From assembly GCA_937930305.1 (NCBI GenBank), contig CALGLE010000013.1, positions 1 to 64,000 of the forward strand: a stretch of 64,000 nucleotides of DNA, read 5' to 3'. Source of the stretch: an uncultured Granulosicoccaceae bacterium. GTDB lineage: Bacteria > Pseudomonadota > Gammaproteobacteria > Granulosicoccales > Granulosicoccaceae. The notes under the pieces are model-generated. The model worked only from the letters and a program-made list of their open reading frames with translations. It did not search any database and was not told where the DNA came from. Shown here one piece after another: positions 45,353 to 54,142 of this stretch; position 1 is the first letter of the stretch; the number at the start of each line of letters is the position of its first letter. A program made the translations under genes and the position numbers.

Positions 45353-46006
45353 ATGACTCTAGCACTGGTTGACAATGTCTGTGCCACTCTGCAACTGGCA
45401 GCAAACGACACCGCTGTGAGCCCCGAGCGTTGGCCGATTAATAAACCACTTATTATCGGACGTGAAAACGCGGACATCCAATTCAATATTCACACCCTCT
45501 CTCGGCAACATGCTGAAATTAAACCAGTATCTTCAAACTATCTTATTCGAGATTTAAATAGTCGTAACGGGACGGCAGTTAATGGTCATTTCCTCACAGA
45601 AGACCCGGTCGCACTGAAAAGTGGTGATTCCATTTTGCTAGCGGGGAAAGTAGAATTCAGTTTTCTCATCCCACTAGCCACCCCTTCGGTTCCTAGGTTA
45701 GGTGCCACTAAAGGTCTTTGGATTGATCCGATAAGCGAGGCGGTGTGGATTAATGCACATCGCATCGATCCCCCATTATCAAGAAAACAATTCACCCTGC
45801 TTACACTCATCGCCGCAGCGGACGGCAAGCCGGTGAGCCGCGAAGAAATAGCATTGGCTATCTGGCCCAATGCCAGTCCCGGGCACATCAGTCACGACGC
45901 CATAGATTCTTTAATCAAAAGACTGCGTAAGAAACTTAAACCCTTAGAAGGCAAGAAACTCATTTTGGAAATGGTACGAGGGCGAGGCATTCGATTGATT
46001 AAGTAA
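45353..46006 (+). CDS. FHA-domain plus winged-helix transcription regulator
   Basis: This 217-residue protein joins an FHA phosphothreonine-binding domain (about 30-105: IIGRENADIQF with G36-R37, LSRQHAEI with S50/R51/H53, LIRDLNSRNGTAVNG) to an OmpR-type winged helix (about 128-217: LSRKQFTLLTLIAAADGKPVSREEIALAIWP and DSLIKRLRKKLKPLEGKKLILEMVRGRGIRLIK). No receiver domain is present. It lies 46 bases after the membrane kinase gene, with RBS-like TAAGGAC. The likely logic is that kinase phosphorylation creates or alters an FHA ligand and so changes DNA binding at the divergent region upstream of 43720. Both domains are clear; the signalling link is inference. Confidence 0.88.
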   Translation: MTLALVDNVCATLQLAANDTAVSPERWPINKPLIIGRENADIQFNIHTLSRQHAEIKPVSSNYLIRDLNSRNGTAVNGHFLTEDPVALKSGDSILLAGKVEFSFLIPLATPSVPRLGATKGLWIDPISEAVWINAHRIDPPLSRKQFTLLTLIAAADGKPVSREEIALAIWPNASPGHISHDAIDSLIKRLRKKLKPLEGKKLILEMVRGRGIRLIK

Positions 46007-46014
46007 CTGCCGAT

Positions 46015-46959
46015 CTAGTGGGGTTCTATGCGATAGCCCGCCCGTGGAAAATGCACACAAACCTTGACGCACGATTCATCTTCCCGTTCTATCGTGACGG
46101 TCTCTGCATCAGCAAATCGCACAGTGCCGGTAACAGACTGTTCACCTCCATCCACATCTGGTGTAATCGATATGACATCCGCTACGCGAAGCCCTTGCGG
46201 GTCGTTAGCGGCCACGCCGGTAGCACTCATAGACTCGTTGTTCCGTGCCGTTCTTATGGCTTCCTCAGGGCTTAACTCAGATGAGGTTCCGTGCCCTATG
46301 GACGCAACTCGCTTCTGCCAATGTTTAAGATGTTTAAATTCTGAAAGAAAGTTTGGCCCAGCGCTCCAGCGACCATCAATAAACCAAACAACATGATAAA
46401 TTTGCGCATCGATGAGTGTGGGTTCTGTACCCAGTAGATAAGGGCGATCGTCGGCTAATTGCGTGTCAAGCCAGGACATCGGTGCACGCATTTGTGCCGC
46501 TAGATGTGGCAATTGCACGTTGGCTTGCTTTAAGCCTTCGGCCCAATTCTTACCAAAGTAAAGTCTACCCCTATCCAATGCAAAATCCGCTGGAAGATTC
46601 TCTCCAGCGGATCCCAACACAATTTTTACCGCCAAATCAAACAAGGCTCCGTCAGTCCAACGACTTAAACCCCATAACAAACCGGCATCACCGACAGGCA
46701 AAACAGACGGCGAGGGAAAGCGGCGTTCCAATTCGCGAATAATGCATTGGCTGTCGCAATAAATGTCGGCACCGATTTGCATTACTGGTGTGCGCCGATA
46801 ACCACCGGTTAACGCCGTTAACATCGGCTTGGGTGCAAGCCGTGGAATTTCAACAGAACGCCAAGCTAAGTTCTTCATTCCGAACACCACCCGTACTTTC
46901 TCAGCTACAGGTGATTGCGGGTAATTGTGGAATAAAATATCAGTGGATGAATTCGCCAT
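46015..46959 (-). CDS. glutathione S-transferase family protein
   Basis: This 314-residue protein has a thioredoxin-like N-terminal domain (DILFHNYPQSPVAEKVRVVFGMKNL, RRTPVMQIGADIYCDSQCIIRELERRFP, with the cis-Pro and the glutathione-binding D-S pair) and an alpha-helical C-terminal domain. About 80 extra residues at the end (from near 230) include a beta-rich tail, VTGTVRFADAETVTIEREDESCVKVCVHFPRAGYRIEPH, longer than a usual 200-230-residue GST. Cytoplasmic. Convergent with the FHA gene, 8 bases apart. Substrate and whether it uses glutathione are unknown. Confidence 0.82.
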   Translation of the reverse strand: MANSSTDILFHNYPQSPVAEKVRVVFGMKNLAWRSVEIPRLAPKPMLTALTGGYRRTPVMQIGADIYCDSQCIIRELERRFPSPSVLPVGDAGLLWGLSRWTDGALFDLAVKIVLGSAGENLPADFALDRGRLYFGKNWAEGLKQANVQLPHLAAQMRAPMSWLDTQLADDRPYLLGTEPTLIDAQIYHVVWFIDGRWSAGPNFLSEFKHLKHWQKRVASIGHGTSSELSPEEAIRTARNNESMSATGVAANDPQGLRVADVISITPDVDGGEQSVTGTVRFADAETVTIEREDESCVKVCVHFPRAGYRIEPH

Positions 46960-47061
46960 AGCCAGTTTTGTTTTCTAATGGATCGAGTGCACTTCCATTG
47001 TGCACTAGCTCGCAAAGAAAATAGAAGCCACTGGGAGATTCTTGTAAAGAAAACGAGCCTG

Positions 47062-48768
47062 TTAAGCTGAAATTAATCCCATGCTGGCCAAGGTGAGTAT
47101 CACCTGATGTGCACAGTCATCCACCGACATGGACTCGGTCTGCAACACCAATTCAGCCGATTCTGGCACATCATACGGATCACTGATGCCAGTGAATTCT
47201 TTGATTTTTCCTTCCCGTGCCAGCTTATACAATCCCTTTCGGTCACGCCGTTCGCATTCTTCAAGCGACGTTGCCACATGCACCTCGATAAAAGCACCAT
47301 AGGTTTCGATGTCTTGCCTGACAGCTTTACGTGTGGTGGCATAGGGTGCAATAGGGGCACAAATTGCGATGCCGCGATTTTTAGTAATTTCAGAGGCCAC
47401 ATAGCCGATGCGCCGGATGTTCAAGTCGCGATGTTCTTTACTAAAACCCAGCTCAGATGAGAGGTTCTTTCGCACAATGTCACCATCCAATAATGTCACT
47501 GGCCGACCACCCATTTCCATTAGCTTAACCATTAATGCGTTGGCAATCGTAGACTTTCCTGAACCAGAAAAGCCTGTAAAAAACACCGTGAACCCTTGCT
47601 CATCGCGTGGTGGTCGAGATCGTCGCAGTTCTTCTACAACCGCTGGAAAACTAAACCATTCAGGTATTTCCAGCCCTTCAACTAAGCGGCGTCGAAGTTC
47701 GGTGCCCGAAATATTTAACACCGTCGCTTCCTTCTCTACTTCATCGGCAGGTTCGTATTGCGCCCGTTCCTGCACATACACCATGTGCTTGAAATCCACC
47801 ATCTCAACACCGATTTCTTCTCGGTGTTCGCGGAAAAGTTCTTGCGCATCATAAGGCCCATAGAAATCTTCACCTTCAGAATTTTTTCCTGGTCCAGCGT
47901 GATCTCGTCCAACGATTAAATGTGTGCAACCATGGTTGCGTCTGACAATGCCATGCCAAACCGCTTCTCTGGGGCCAGCCATACGCATCGCAAGATTTAA
48001 TAATGACAATGACGTCGTAGACTGTGGGTATTGATCCAGCACGGCTTCGTAGCATCGTACTCGAGTGAAATGATCAATATCACCTGGCTTTGTCAAACCG
48101 ACGACCGGGTGAATAAGTAAATTGGCTTTTACGTCTCTGGCGGCTCGAAAGGTGAGTTCTTGGTGAGCCCGGTGTAACGGATTACGTGTTTGGAACGCAA
48201 CAACACGGCGCCACCCCAGTTTTCTAAACTGGCTGCGAAGTTCATTCGGTGAATCGCGTCGAATACGAAAATCATAGTGTTGTGGCCGTTCAAGGCCCGT
48301 GATGCGCCCGCCTACATAAACATTACCCGCTGTTTCGTGCAAGTAGGCAACGGATGGATGGGCAGAATCATCGGCACCAAACACGCATTCAGCCTCTTTC
48401 GATTTATCCGGGGTCCAAATGTCACTGATTTCAAGCGTTGCTAAAATAACGCCTTCCAAGTCTCGCAGCGCTATCGATTGACCTTCCTTTATCTCATTGG
48501 AGAACTTTTCATTCACATCCAAAGTGATGGGAATGGGCCACAAGGTGCCATCGGCTAAGCGCATATTATCGCGCACCGACTCGTAATCCGCTTGTGTCAG
48601 AAAACCTGAAAGCGGGTAAAACCCCCCGTTCATTAGCAATTCAAGATCGCAAATTTGGCGTGCGGTGAGGTCCCAAGATAGGAGATCTCCAGCATCACGC
48701 TTAAGCGCTTCGACGCGATCAAAGGGCGCATATAGCTCGGGAACAGGGGCGAGGTTGGCATCAGACAT
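47062..48768 (-). CDS. bifunctional ATP sulfurylase/APS kinase
   Basis: This 568-residue protein (ATG at 48768 chosen) has an N-terminal PUA-like and ATP sulfurylase domain with QTRNPLHRAHQELTFRAA (HxxH active site) and VGRDHAGPG, followed by an APS kinase domain with P-loop GFSGSGKSTIANAL and LDGDIVRKNLSSELGFSKEHR. This is the sat-cysC fusion seen in Aquifex and some proteobacteria. It makes APS then PAPS from sulfate in the cytoplasm; PAPS feeds sulfate assimilation or sulfotransferases. No cysDN, cysH or sulfotransferase genes adjoin it. In sulfur oxidisers the sulfurylase part can run in reverse, but the kinase fusion favours assimilation. Confidence 0.92.
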   Translation of the reverse strand: MSDANLAPVPELYAPFDRVEALKRDAGDLLSWDLTARQICDLELLMNGGFYPLSGFLTQADYESVRDNMRLADGTLWPIPITLDVNEKFSNEIKEGQSIALRDLEGVILATLEISDIWTPDKSKEAECVFGADDSAHPSVAYLHETAGNVYVGGRITGLERPQHYDFRIRRDSPNELRSQFRKLGWRRVVAFQTRNPLHRAHQELTFRAARDVKANLLIHPVVGLTKPGDIDHFTRVRCYEAVLDQYPQSTTSLSLLNLAMRMAGPREAVWHGIVRRNHGCTHLIVGRDHAGPGKNSEGEDFYGPYDAQELFREHREEIGVEMVDFKHMVYVQERAQYEPADEVEKEATVLNISGTELRRRLVEGLEIPEWFSFPAVVEELRRSRPPRDEQGFTVFFTGFSGSGKSTIANALMVKLMEMGGRPVTLLDGDIVRKNLSSELGFSKEHRDLNIRRIGYVASEITKNRGIAICAPIAPYATTRKAVRQDIETYGAFIEVHVATSLEECERRDRKGLYKLAREGKIKEFTGISDPYDVPESAELVLQTESMSVDDCAHQVILTLASMGLISA

Positions 48769-49025
48769 AAAGAGTACAAGCACAAGGTTTGAATAAATGA
48801 GTCTAATTGTTACGGCAAAAAACGTTCCCGGTAGCGCTAGAACGGGGATATGGCTGCAGCTGCCCGCGCTAAAAATGGAACGATATCGCCTCGGAAAAGC
48901 CTAAACTCAAGCACTAATTTGGTATACCCTCTTCAGGTGCTGTTTATATATTCGACGTAGCATTGCAACCGAAATTTTAATTTAACCCACCCTATTTTTA
49001 GCCTCTTCAGACAATACGATTCACT
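48769..49025. other. divergent intergenic region
   Basis: This gap separates the sat-cysC-type gene (minus) from the aminotransferase gene (plus). It must carry both promoters. I see no gene, strong hairpin or obvious operator. Confidence 0.4.
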
Positions 49026-50348
49026 ATGTCTCACGTATTTCCTAGGCACTGCAAAACCCAATACCCCACCGCCGTTGCTGGTGATGGTTGTTTCCTCATC
49101 GATAGCCAGGGCAAGCGCTATTTCGATGGTTCAGGCGGTGCGGCTGTGTCCTGTTTAGGGCACTCCAACGAGCGAGTGCGTAAAGCCATCACCGATCAAG
49201 TCGGACAGCTGGCGTTCGCCCACACCGGGTTTTTCACGTCCGAGCCCACAGAACAATTGGCGACATTGCTCATTGAACAAGCGCCAGGGAAGCTGGATCG
49301 TGTTTACTTTGTGTCCGGTGGCTCTGAAGCGGTAGAAAGTGCGCTTAAACTTGCGCGACAGTATTTTGTAGAGCGCGGTGAGCCTCAGCGAAAAAAACTG
49401 ATTGCTCGACGGCAAAGTTATCATGGCAATACGTTGGGCGCGTTGGCCGTTGGCGGGAACGAATGGCGGCGAGAACAATTTGCACCACTTTTAGTTGAGG
49501 TGAGTCATATTGCGCCATGTTATGAATACGCGGAACGTCATTCGAATGAATCACTGGCAGATTACGGACAACGCACAGCGCAAGAATTAGAAGATGAAAT
49601 TCTTCGATTAGGCCCCGACTCGGTGATGGCTTTTCTAGCGGAACCGGTTGTGGGAGCCACCTTGGGTGCCGTCACCGCGGTGGGTGGGTATTTCCAGCGT
49701 GTGCGAGAAATTTGCGACACCTACGGGGTGCTACTGATTCTGGATGAAGTTATGTGCGGTATGGGCCGAACGGGACATCTTTTCGCCCACGAGGTGGAGA
49801 ACATTGAAGCCGACATCGTTTGCATTGCTAAAGGACTAGGCGCGGGTTACCAGCCCATCGGTGCAATGATGTGCACAGCTCAACTATACGACACCATCCA
49901 TGCAGGTTCAGGCTTCTTCCAACACGGCCACACTTATTTAGGTCATTCAGTCGCCACCGCCGCAGCGTGTGCCGTACTCTCCGAAATTTTAGATCACGAC
50001 CTTGTGCAACAAGTTCGAGATCGATCCGTCGTTTTGGAAAATCAACTTAACGAATATTTTGGGCAGCACCCGAATGTGGGTGACATTCGCGGGCGCGGGT
50101 TTTTCTGGGGGTTAGAGTTTGTCGCCGATCGTGAATCGAAAACACCATTTGATTCATCGTTAAATTTAGCAGCAAAACTGAAGCAAGCCGCATTTGCTGA
50201 AGGCTTAGTGTGTTACCCCATGCCGGGAACGCGTGACGGTAAAAATGGAGACCATATTTTGCTGGCCCCGCCGTTTATAGCATCAGAAAGTGAACTCGAT
50301 GAAGCCATCCAATGTTTAGCAAAAGCCGTGGATAAAACTCTAGCGTAA
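49026..50348 (+). CDS. class III aminotransferase
   Basis: This 440-residue PLP enzyme has GGAAVSCLGHSNERVR, YFVSGGSEAVESALKLARQYF, AEPVVGATLGAVTAVGGYF, the aspartate in LILDEVMCGMGRTG and the PLP lysine in CIAKGLGAGYQPIGA. The family covers omega-amino acid, ornithine, taurine and diamine aminotransferases. The segment HTYLGHSVATAAACAVL and the late block PMPGTRDGKNGDHILLAPPFI are typical of uncharacterised proteobacterial members often labelled aspartate aminotransferase family. It stands alone, so the amino donor cannot be assigned. Given the amine-rich surroundings, an amine or omega-amino acid is likely. Confidence 0.85.
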   Translation: MSHVFPRHCKTQYPTAVAGDGCFLIDSQGKRYFDGSGGAAVSCLGHSNERVRKAITDQVGQLAFAHTGFFTSEPTEQLATLLIEQAPGKLDRVYFVSGGSEAVESALKLARQYFVERGEPQRKKLIARRQSYHGNTLGALAVGGNEWRREQFAPLLVEVSHIAPCYEYAERHSNESLADYGQRTAQELEDEILRLGPDSVMAFLAEPVVGATLGAVTAVGGYFQRVREICDTYGVLLILDEVMCGMGRTGHLFAHEVENIEADIVCIAKGLGAGYQPIGAMMCTAQLYDTIHAGSGFFQHGHTYLGHSVATAAACAVLSEILDHDLVQQVRDRSVVLENQLNEYFGQHPNVGDIRGRGFFWGLEFVADRESKTPFDSSLNLAAKLKQAAFAEGLVCYPMPGTRDGKNGDHILLAPPFIASESELDEAIQCLAKAVDKTLA

Positions 50349-50417
50349 TTTTTACTGCGCGAAAATAGAAAAACTTAACCAGACCAGATCGCCAATGCGA
50401 GTGCTCCTGACAAAGGC

Positions 50418-50657
50418 TTACTCGTCGTCAGGATGTGCTTCAAACTCGCGACGCTTATTTGCCATGTATTCTTCCAACGCGCCCGGCTTCTCCATCAACG
50501 TTTTCATCTCCTCCATGATGGCTAAGTGCGCAGCATCTTGCTTTTGAAACATCTCCATACCGTGCGCTTTACTGAGTTCCGCCATTTCTTCAAATGTTTC
50601 AGCACTGAATGTCTCATCACAAGCGCCGCCCATCTGTTTGCAGGTCATGGTTTTCAT
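50418..50657 (-). CDS. DUF1059 family small protein
   Basis: This 79-residue protein matches the DUF1059 pattern: MKTMTCKQMGGACDETFSAETFEEMAELSKAHGMEM. Paired cysteines (C6, C13) sit in an N-terminal motif that could bind metal. The rest is helical and charged. These small cytoplasmic proteins have no known function. The gene is convergent with the aminotransferase (69 bases) and lies downstream of the broken flavoprotein gene. Confidence 0.75.
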   Translation of the reverse strand: MKTMTCKQMGGACDETFSAETFEEMAELSKAHGMEMFQKQDAAHLAIMEEMKTLMEKPGALEEYMANKRREFEAHPDDE

Positions 50658-50723
50658 AACGGTATTTTCCTAATGTGGTTTGTGCGCAATAGTCGTTTGC
50701 GCTTGAATCAGTCAATTAATTTT

Positions 50724-52766
50724 TCACGTAAATTGAATTTGATCTCTTTTCTGAGTCCATAAAACGTTTTCACCCGCCAATACACTTCTGGCCACACTGT
50801 GGCCAGAAAAAACGGCTGCCTGAATTATGCCAGGAGTTAAACAGTCACCTGCTTTCCTAACCACCAAATCCGGGTTAATGGTATGAATTTCGGCCTCTAA
50901 AGCGTCAACGGGCACTCTTGCTCCGACAAAAACCAAGTCGGTCAGCGGCACTTCGACGTTCTCTCCCGTAAGGACGTTAACAAAGGTTGCATTGTTTTGC
51001 AGCTGGGTATTCGGCAGTAACTTGACCTTTAATTGGTTGAGCTTGGCAATGATGGCAGCTTGCTCCAACGTGTTATCTGTCCAGGTGGCGATACTGGGCA
51101 AGGGCGTGACGTATGAAACCGAATGACCATCTAAGGCAAGTTTTTCAGCGATTGAACTACCCATATAAAAGTGATCGTCATCTTAGACAACCACCTGACT
51201 TGCTTCAGCAAGAGTGACCTCATCCAAAATATCGTCACAGGTATGCACATTAATCGCACCGAAGTTTACTGGCTCAGAATTACAGGAGCCCACCCCGTCA
51301 CCACGCCATTTTGCGCCCGTGGCTAACACGATACTATCGCACTCAAAATCAGAAATATCAGCGGCGCTCATGACGCTGTTTAAGTAAAGCTCTGCGTTTG
51401 CGTGTTGGTTGATGAGTTGAAGCCGATAATCTCGCACCCTTGCCCAGCTAGACAAACCAGGCAATCGGCTTTCTTTACTCACGCGACCACCGGGTTCAGA
51501 AGCTGCGTCTGCAATGGTGACTTGTTGCCCCGCTTTGAGCAGTGCGTGCGCACACTCCAATCCAGCGGGGCCTGCACCTATGATTATGTGGTGCTTAAGA
51601 TGCGACTGGGTTTGATGCAATGTCGCAGGTGCTTCAGGATGCCAATCGCGACGCCATTCTTCCGAAATCGTGGGGTTTTGTGTGCAACGGATTGGTAAAC
51701 CATAGCTGTCCATGCTGACGCAAATGTTGCAACCGATACACTCGCGAATGGTTTCGATCTCACCGGATCGAATTTTGTTCGGCATAAACGGATCAGCAAT
51801 TGACGGACGGGCCGCACCAATTAAGTCGAGTCTGCCTTTTTTTACAAGCGATACCATAGCGTCAGCAGAGGTAAAACGTCCGACGCCCACCACCGGTTTA
51901 CTTGTCACTGTTTTTACAAAATCGGTGTAGGGCAGTTGGAATCCTTCGTCCGCGAATCGAGCTGTAGCGCTGTCTTTTGCCCACCCGGATAGATTGACAT
52001 CCCATAAATCCGGCAGCTCAGCGAGTGCTTCCACGACATCTCGACCTTCCCCATCACTGGTTAGACCCTGCGCCCTACCCGGTTCTGCCACACTAAAACG
52101 CAAGGCCACCGCACGTTTTCCATCGGCGACCTCCAAGGTATCTTCGATGACTTCTCTCAATAAACGAATCCGATTTGAAAACGATCCACCGTATTGATCG
52201 TTACGTTTATTCGTGTTAATCGATAAAAAATGGCTCAGTAAAGAGATGTCGTGAGCTGCGTAAACGTACAGTATGTCGTATCCGGCTTGCACGGCGCGTC
52301 GAGCCGCAGCCTTGTGCGATTCACGAAACGCGTGAATGTCTGCAAGTGACATCGCTTTCGCTTGCACGGGCACTTCAGGGCGTAATACCGGATAAGCGCT
52401 TGGGCCTAAGACCGGTAACCCGGAGGTCATGTTTCTGGCCCGCATTCCACCGTGTCCTAACTCGATGGCCGCCAGACTTCCATGACGCTTTATCGCATCC
52501 ACTTGGGCTGCGTGTCTTGGGATATCGCTATCGTCCCAGATCCGTTCCATCGGATGGTTTGCCATATCCGTATCAGCGCTAATTTCCGAAATCTGAACCG
52601 CTACAGTACCCCAACCGCCTTCCGCTTTCATGGTGCGTAAGGCCATGGCACCGTTGGGCTGATTCCAACCGTGGCCGGTGGCGTGTGGAACCGCGTAGAA
52701 ACGATTCGGAGCCGTTACTGGCCCAATTTTTACGGGCTCAAACAGTATTTCGTAGGGAGAACTCAT
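50724..52766 (-). pseudogene. TMADH/histamine dehydrogenase-family flavoprotein interrupted by one in-frame TAA
   Basis: Two frames in the same phase (52766-51183 and 51180-50724) together encode a near full-length flavoprotein of about 680 residues, paralogous to the 29211 product. Start ATG 52766 overlaps the Tm-1-like stop (ATGA). The break is a TAA after QVVV and before DDDHFYMGSS. In the paralogue the same place reads VVLYDDDHYYMGG, so the stop replaces a Tyr codon by one base change. Other traits: Ala replaces the flavin-linking Cys (FYAVPHATGHG), Tyr/His are kept (YVYAAHD), and the Fe-S motif is CIGCNICVSMD. Possible explanations are a recent pseudogene, a split two-part enzyme, or a sequencing error. 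Confidence 0.85.
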
Positions 52767-54007
52767 TCGGACACCTGATTTGTAACTACGCCATCTTGCA
52801 CCCATTCGTCAAACAGTTCTAATACACGATCAGAAAATGCTTGATCATTAATGTGTGCATCAATCTCGACAAGCTCTGTTGGGGCTTTAAATACGCGACG
52901 CGCTTCGTCAATAAAGGCGTTCAGCCCCGCAGGGTCGTGAGCCGCTTCTCCCTCTCGATCCCATTCTTCCAAACCCTGTAAAGGTAACAGAACTTGCACC
53001 GGAGCGGATGCGTTTGAAAGACGATCCGCCATGGCGCGCGCGGTTTCACGTCTTTCTTCTTCATTAAGCGCCGAACTTTTGATCAATCGATTGTGTGCGT
53101 GGAATGGGCGATCAGCGTAGCGTTCAGGGATGTCCTGCCAACCGGCGAAATCAATTAAATCTAAACACCCTGGAGCAATCAGCTGCGGTATGCCTGCACG
53201 ACCGGCATTCAACAACCGATCTTCTCCACCATTAACAACCGATCCTGCTAATAGATTACCCAGCTCCGGTAAGGCAAAGTCCATAACGCACACAAACCCA
53301 CCCTGCGAGGCAATTTTTTCAAACGCCATTCCACCCATGCCTGTGGCATGAAAAATGGCCACTTCAAAGCCTCTTTCTTCCAGCGCAGGCTTTAAATTTT
53401 TCATATACGACAGACAGGAACTGCCTAAAGAAGTCATACCGATGACAGGGCGTGTGGTTGAGGGTAGCTCGACAGAGCGAGCCGCCCCTAACACCGCCCC
53501 GGCGGCTTGGCTAAGTGAGGCTTTACAAATGGAGCTTAAACCGTACAGGCCCCCTGCCCAAAGAATCATTTGAATGTCAGGAGATAGTCGATCCGGCGGA
53601 ATGAGCGCTGAAAACGACACCGTAGAGACGACGTATTTTGGTACACCAAGTGGTAACGCCTGACACACATCGAGCGCCAAATCCGTACCCATGGTGCCAC
53701 CCAGTATCAGCACGCCGTGTATATCACCACTTCGGTGCAGCTCTGCAGTCAGTTGCGATGCGCCTTTTGCCATGATCTGCATGGCCATATTCTCATCACC
53801 AGAATCTATCGCTGCTTTAATGCTACTTTGGGCCGCTTCTGCGACTTGGTGCTTGGACACATCACAGGCAACTGCTGCCTCTCCTAGCACACTGACATCC
53901 ATCGTTTTCACTTGCCCGTCTTGGCGTTGAATACACTGCGCTATGTACTCAAGTTCAGCCTGTTTTGTGTCGTAGGTACCGACTATTAAGATAGTTGGAT
54001 TATTCAT
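52763..54007 (-). CDS. Tm-1-like ATP-binding domain protein (UPF0261)
   Basis: This 414-residue protein (ATG at 54007, MNNPTILIVGTYDTKQAELEYIAQ; a TTG 39 bases upstream is the longer alternative) matches the UPF0261/Tm-1-like family. Blocks include VLILGGTMGTDLALDVCQALPLGVPKYVVSTVSFSALIPP, FHATGMGGMAFEKIASQGGFVCVMDFALPELGNLLAGSVVNGGEDRL and PLQGLEEWDREGEAAHDPAGLNAFIDE. The tomato Tm-1 homologue blocks a viral replicase; bacterial members bind nucleotide and have no settled role. The stop overlaps the start of the interrupted TMADH-like gene by 4 bases, so the two were translationally coupled, pointing to a role in amine or methylamine metabolism. Confidence 0.85.
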   Translation of the reverse strand: MNNPTILIVGTYDTKQAELEYIAQCIQRQDGQVKTMDVSVLGEAAVACDVSKHQVAEAAQSSIKAAIDSGDENMAMQIMAKGASQLTAELHRSGDIHGVLILGGTMGTDLALDVCQALPLGVPKYVVSTVSFSALIPPDRLSPDIQMILWAGGLYGLSSICKASLSQAAGAVLGAARSVELPSTTRPVIGMTSLGSSCLSYMKNLKPALEERGFEVAIFHATGMGGMAFEKIASQGGFVCVMDFALPELGNLLAGSVVNGGEDRLLNAGRAGIPQLIAPGCLDLIDFAGWQDIPERYADRPFHAHNRLIKSSALNEEERRETARAMADRLSNASAPVQVLLPLQGLEEWDREGEAAHDPAGLNAFIDEARRVFKAPTELVEIDAHINDQAFSDRVLELFDEWVQDGVVTNQVSE

Positions 54008-54142
54008 GTCGATTTCCCTGTGAAGAACAAGTTCAAGGCCTGTCAAAGTTCGAATTAGGAGCTGCGTTTATTCTAAAGCAGTATGGGTGTGTATTGATGA
54101 GACGTTTTTAGATGTCGCTATTGGCCCTTTCTACCGTTTGCA

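Noticed and set aside
47408-47854. 148-residue plus-strand frame
   Set aside because: Antisense to the ATP sulfurylase/APS kinase gene; Ser/Arg-rich shadow composition.
51180-51182. In-frame TAA as a recoded amino acid (pyrrolysine or selenocysteine)
   Set aside because: Pyrrolysine uses TAG and selenocysteine uses TGA. The paralogue has Tyr here, so a one-base nonsense change or a sequencing error is simpler.
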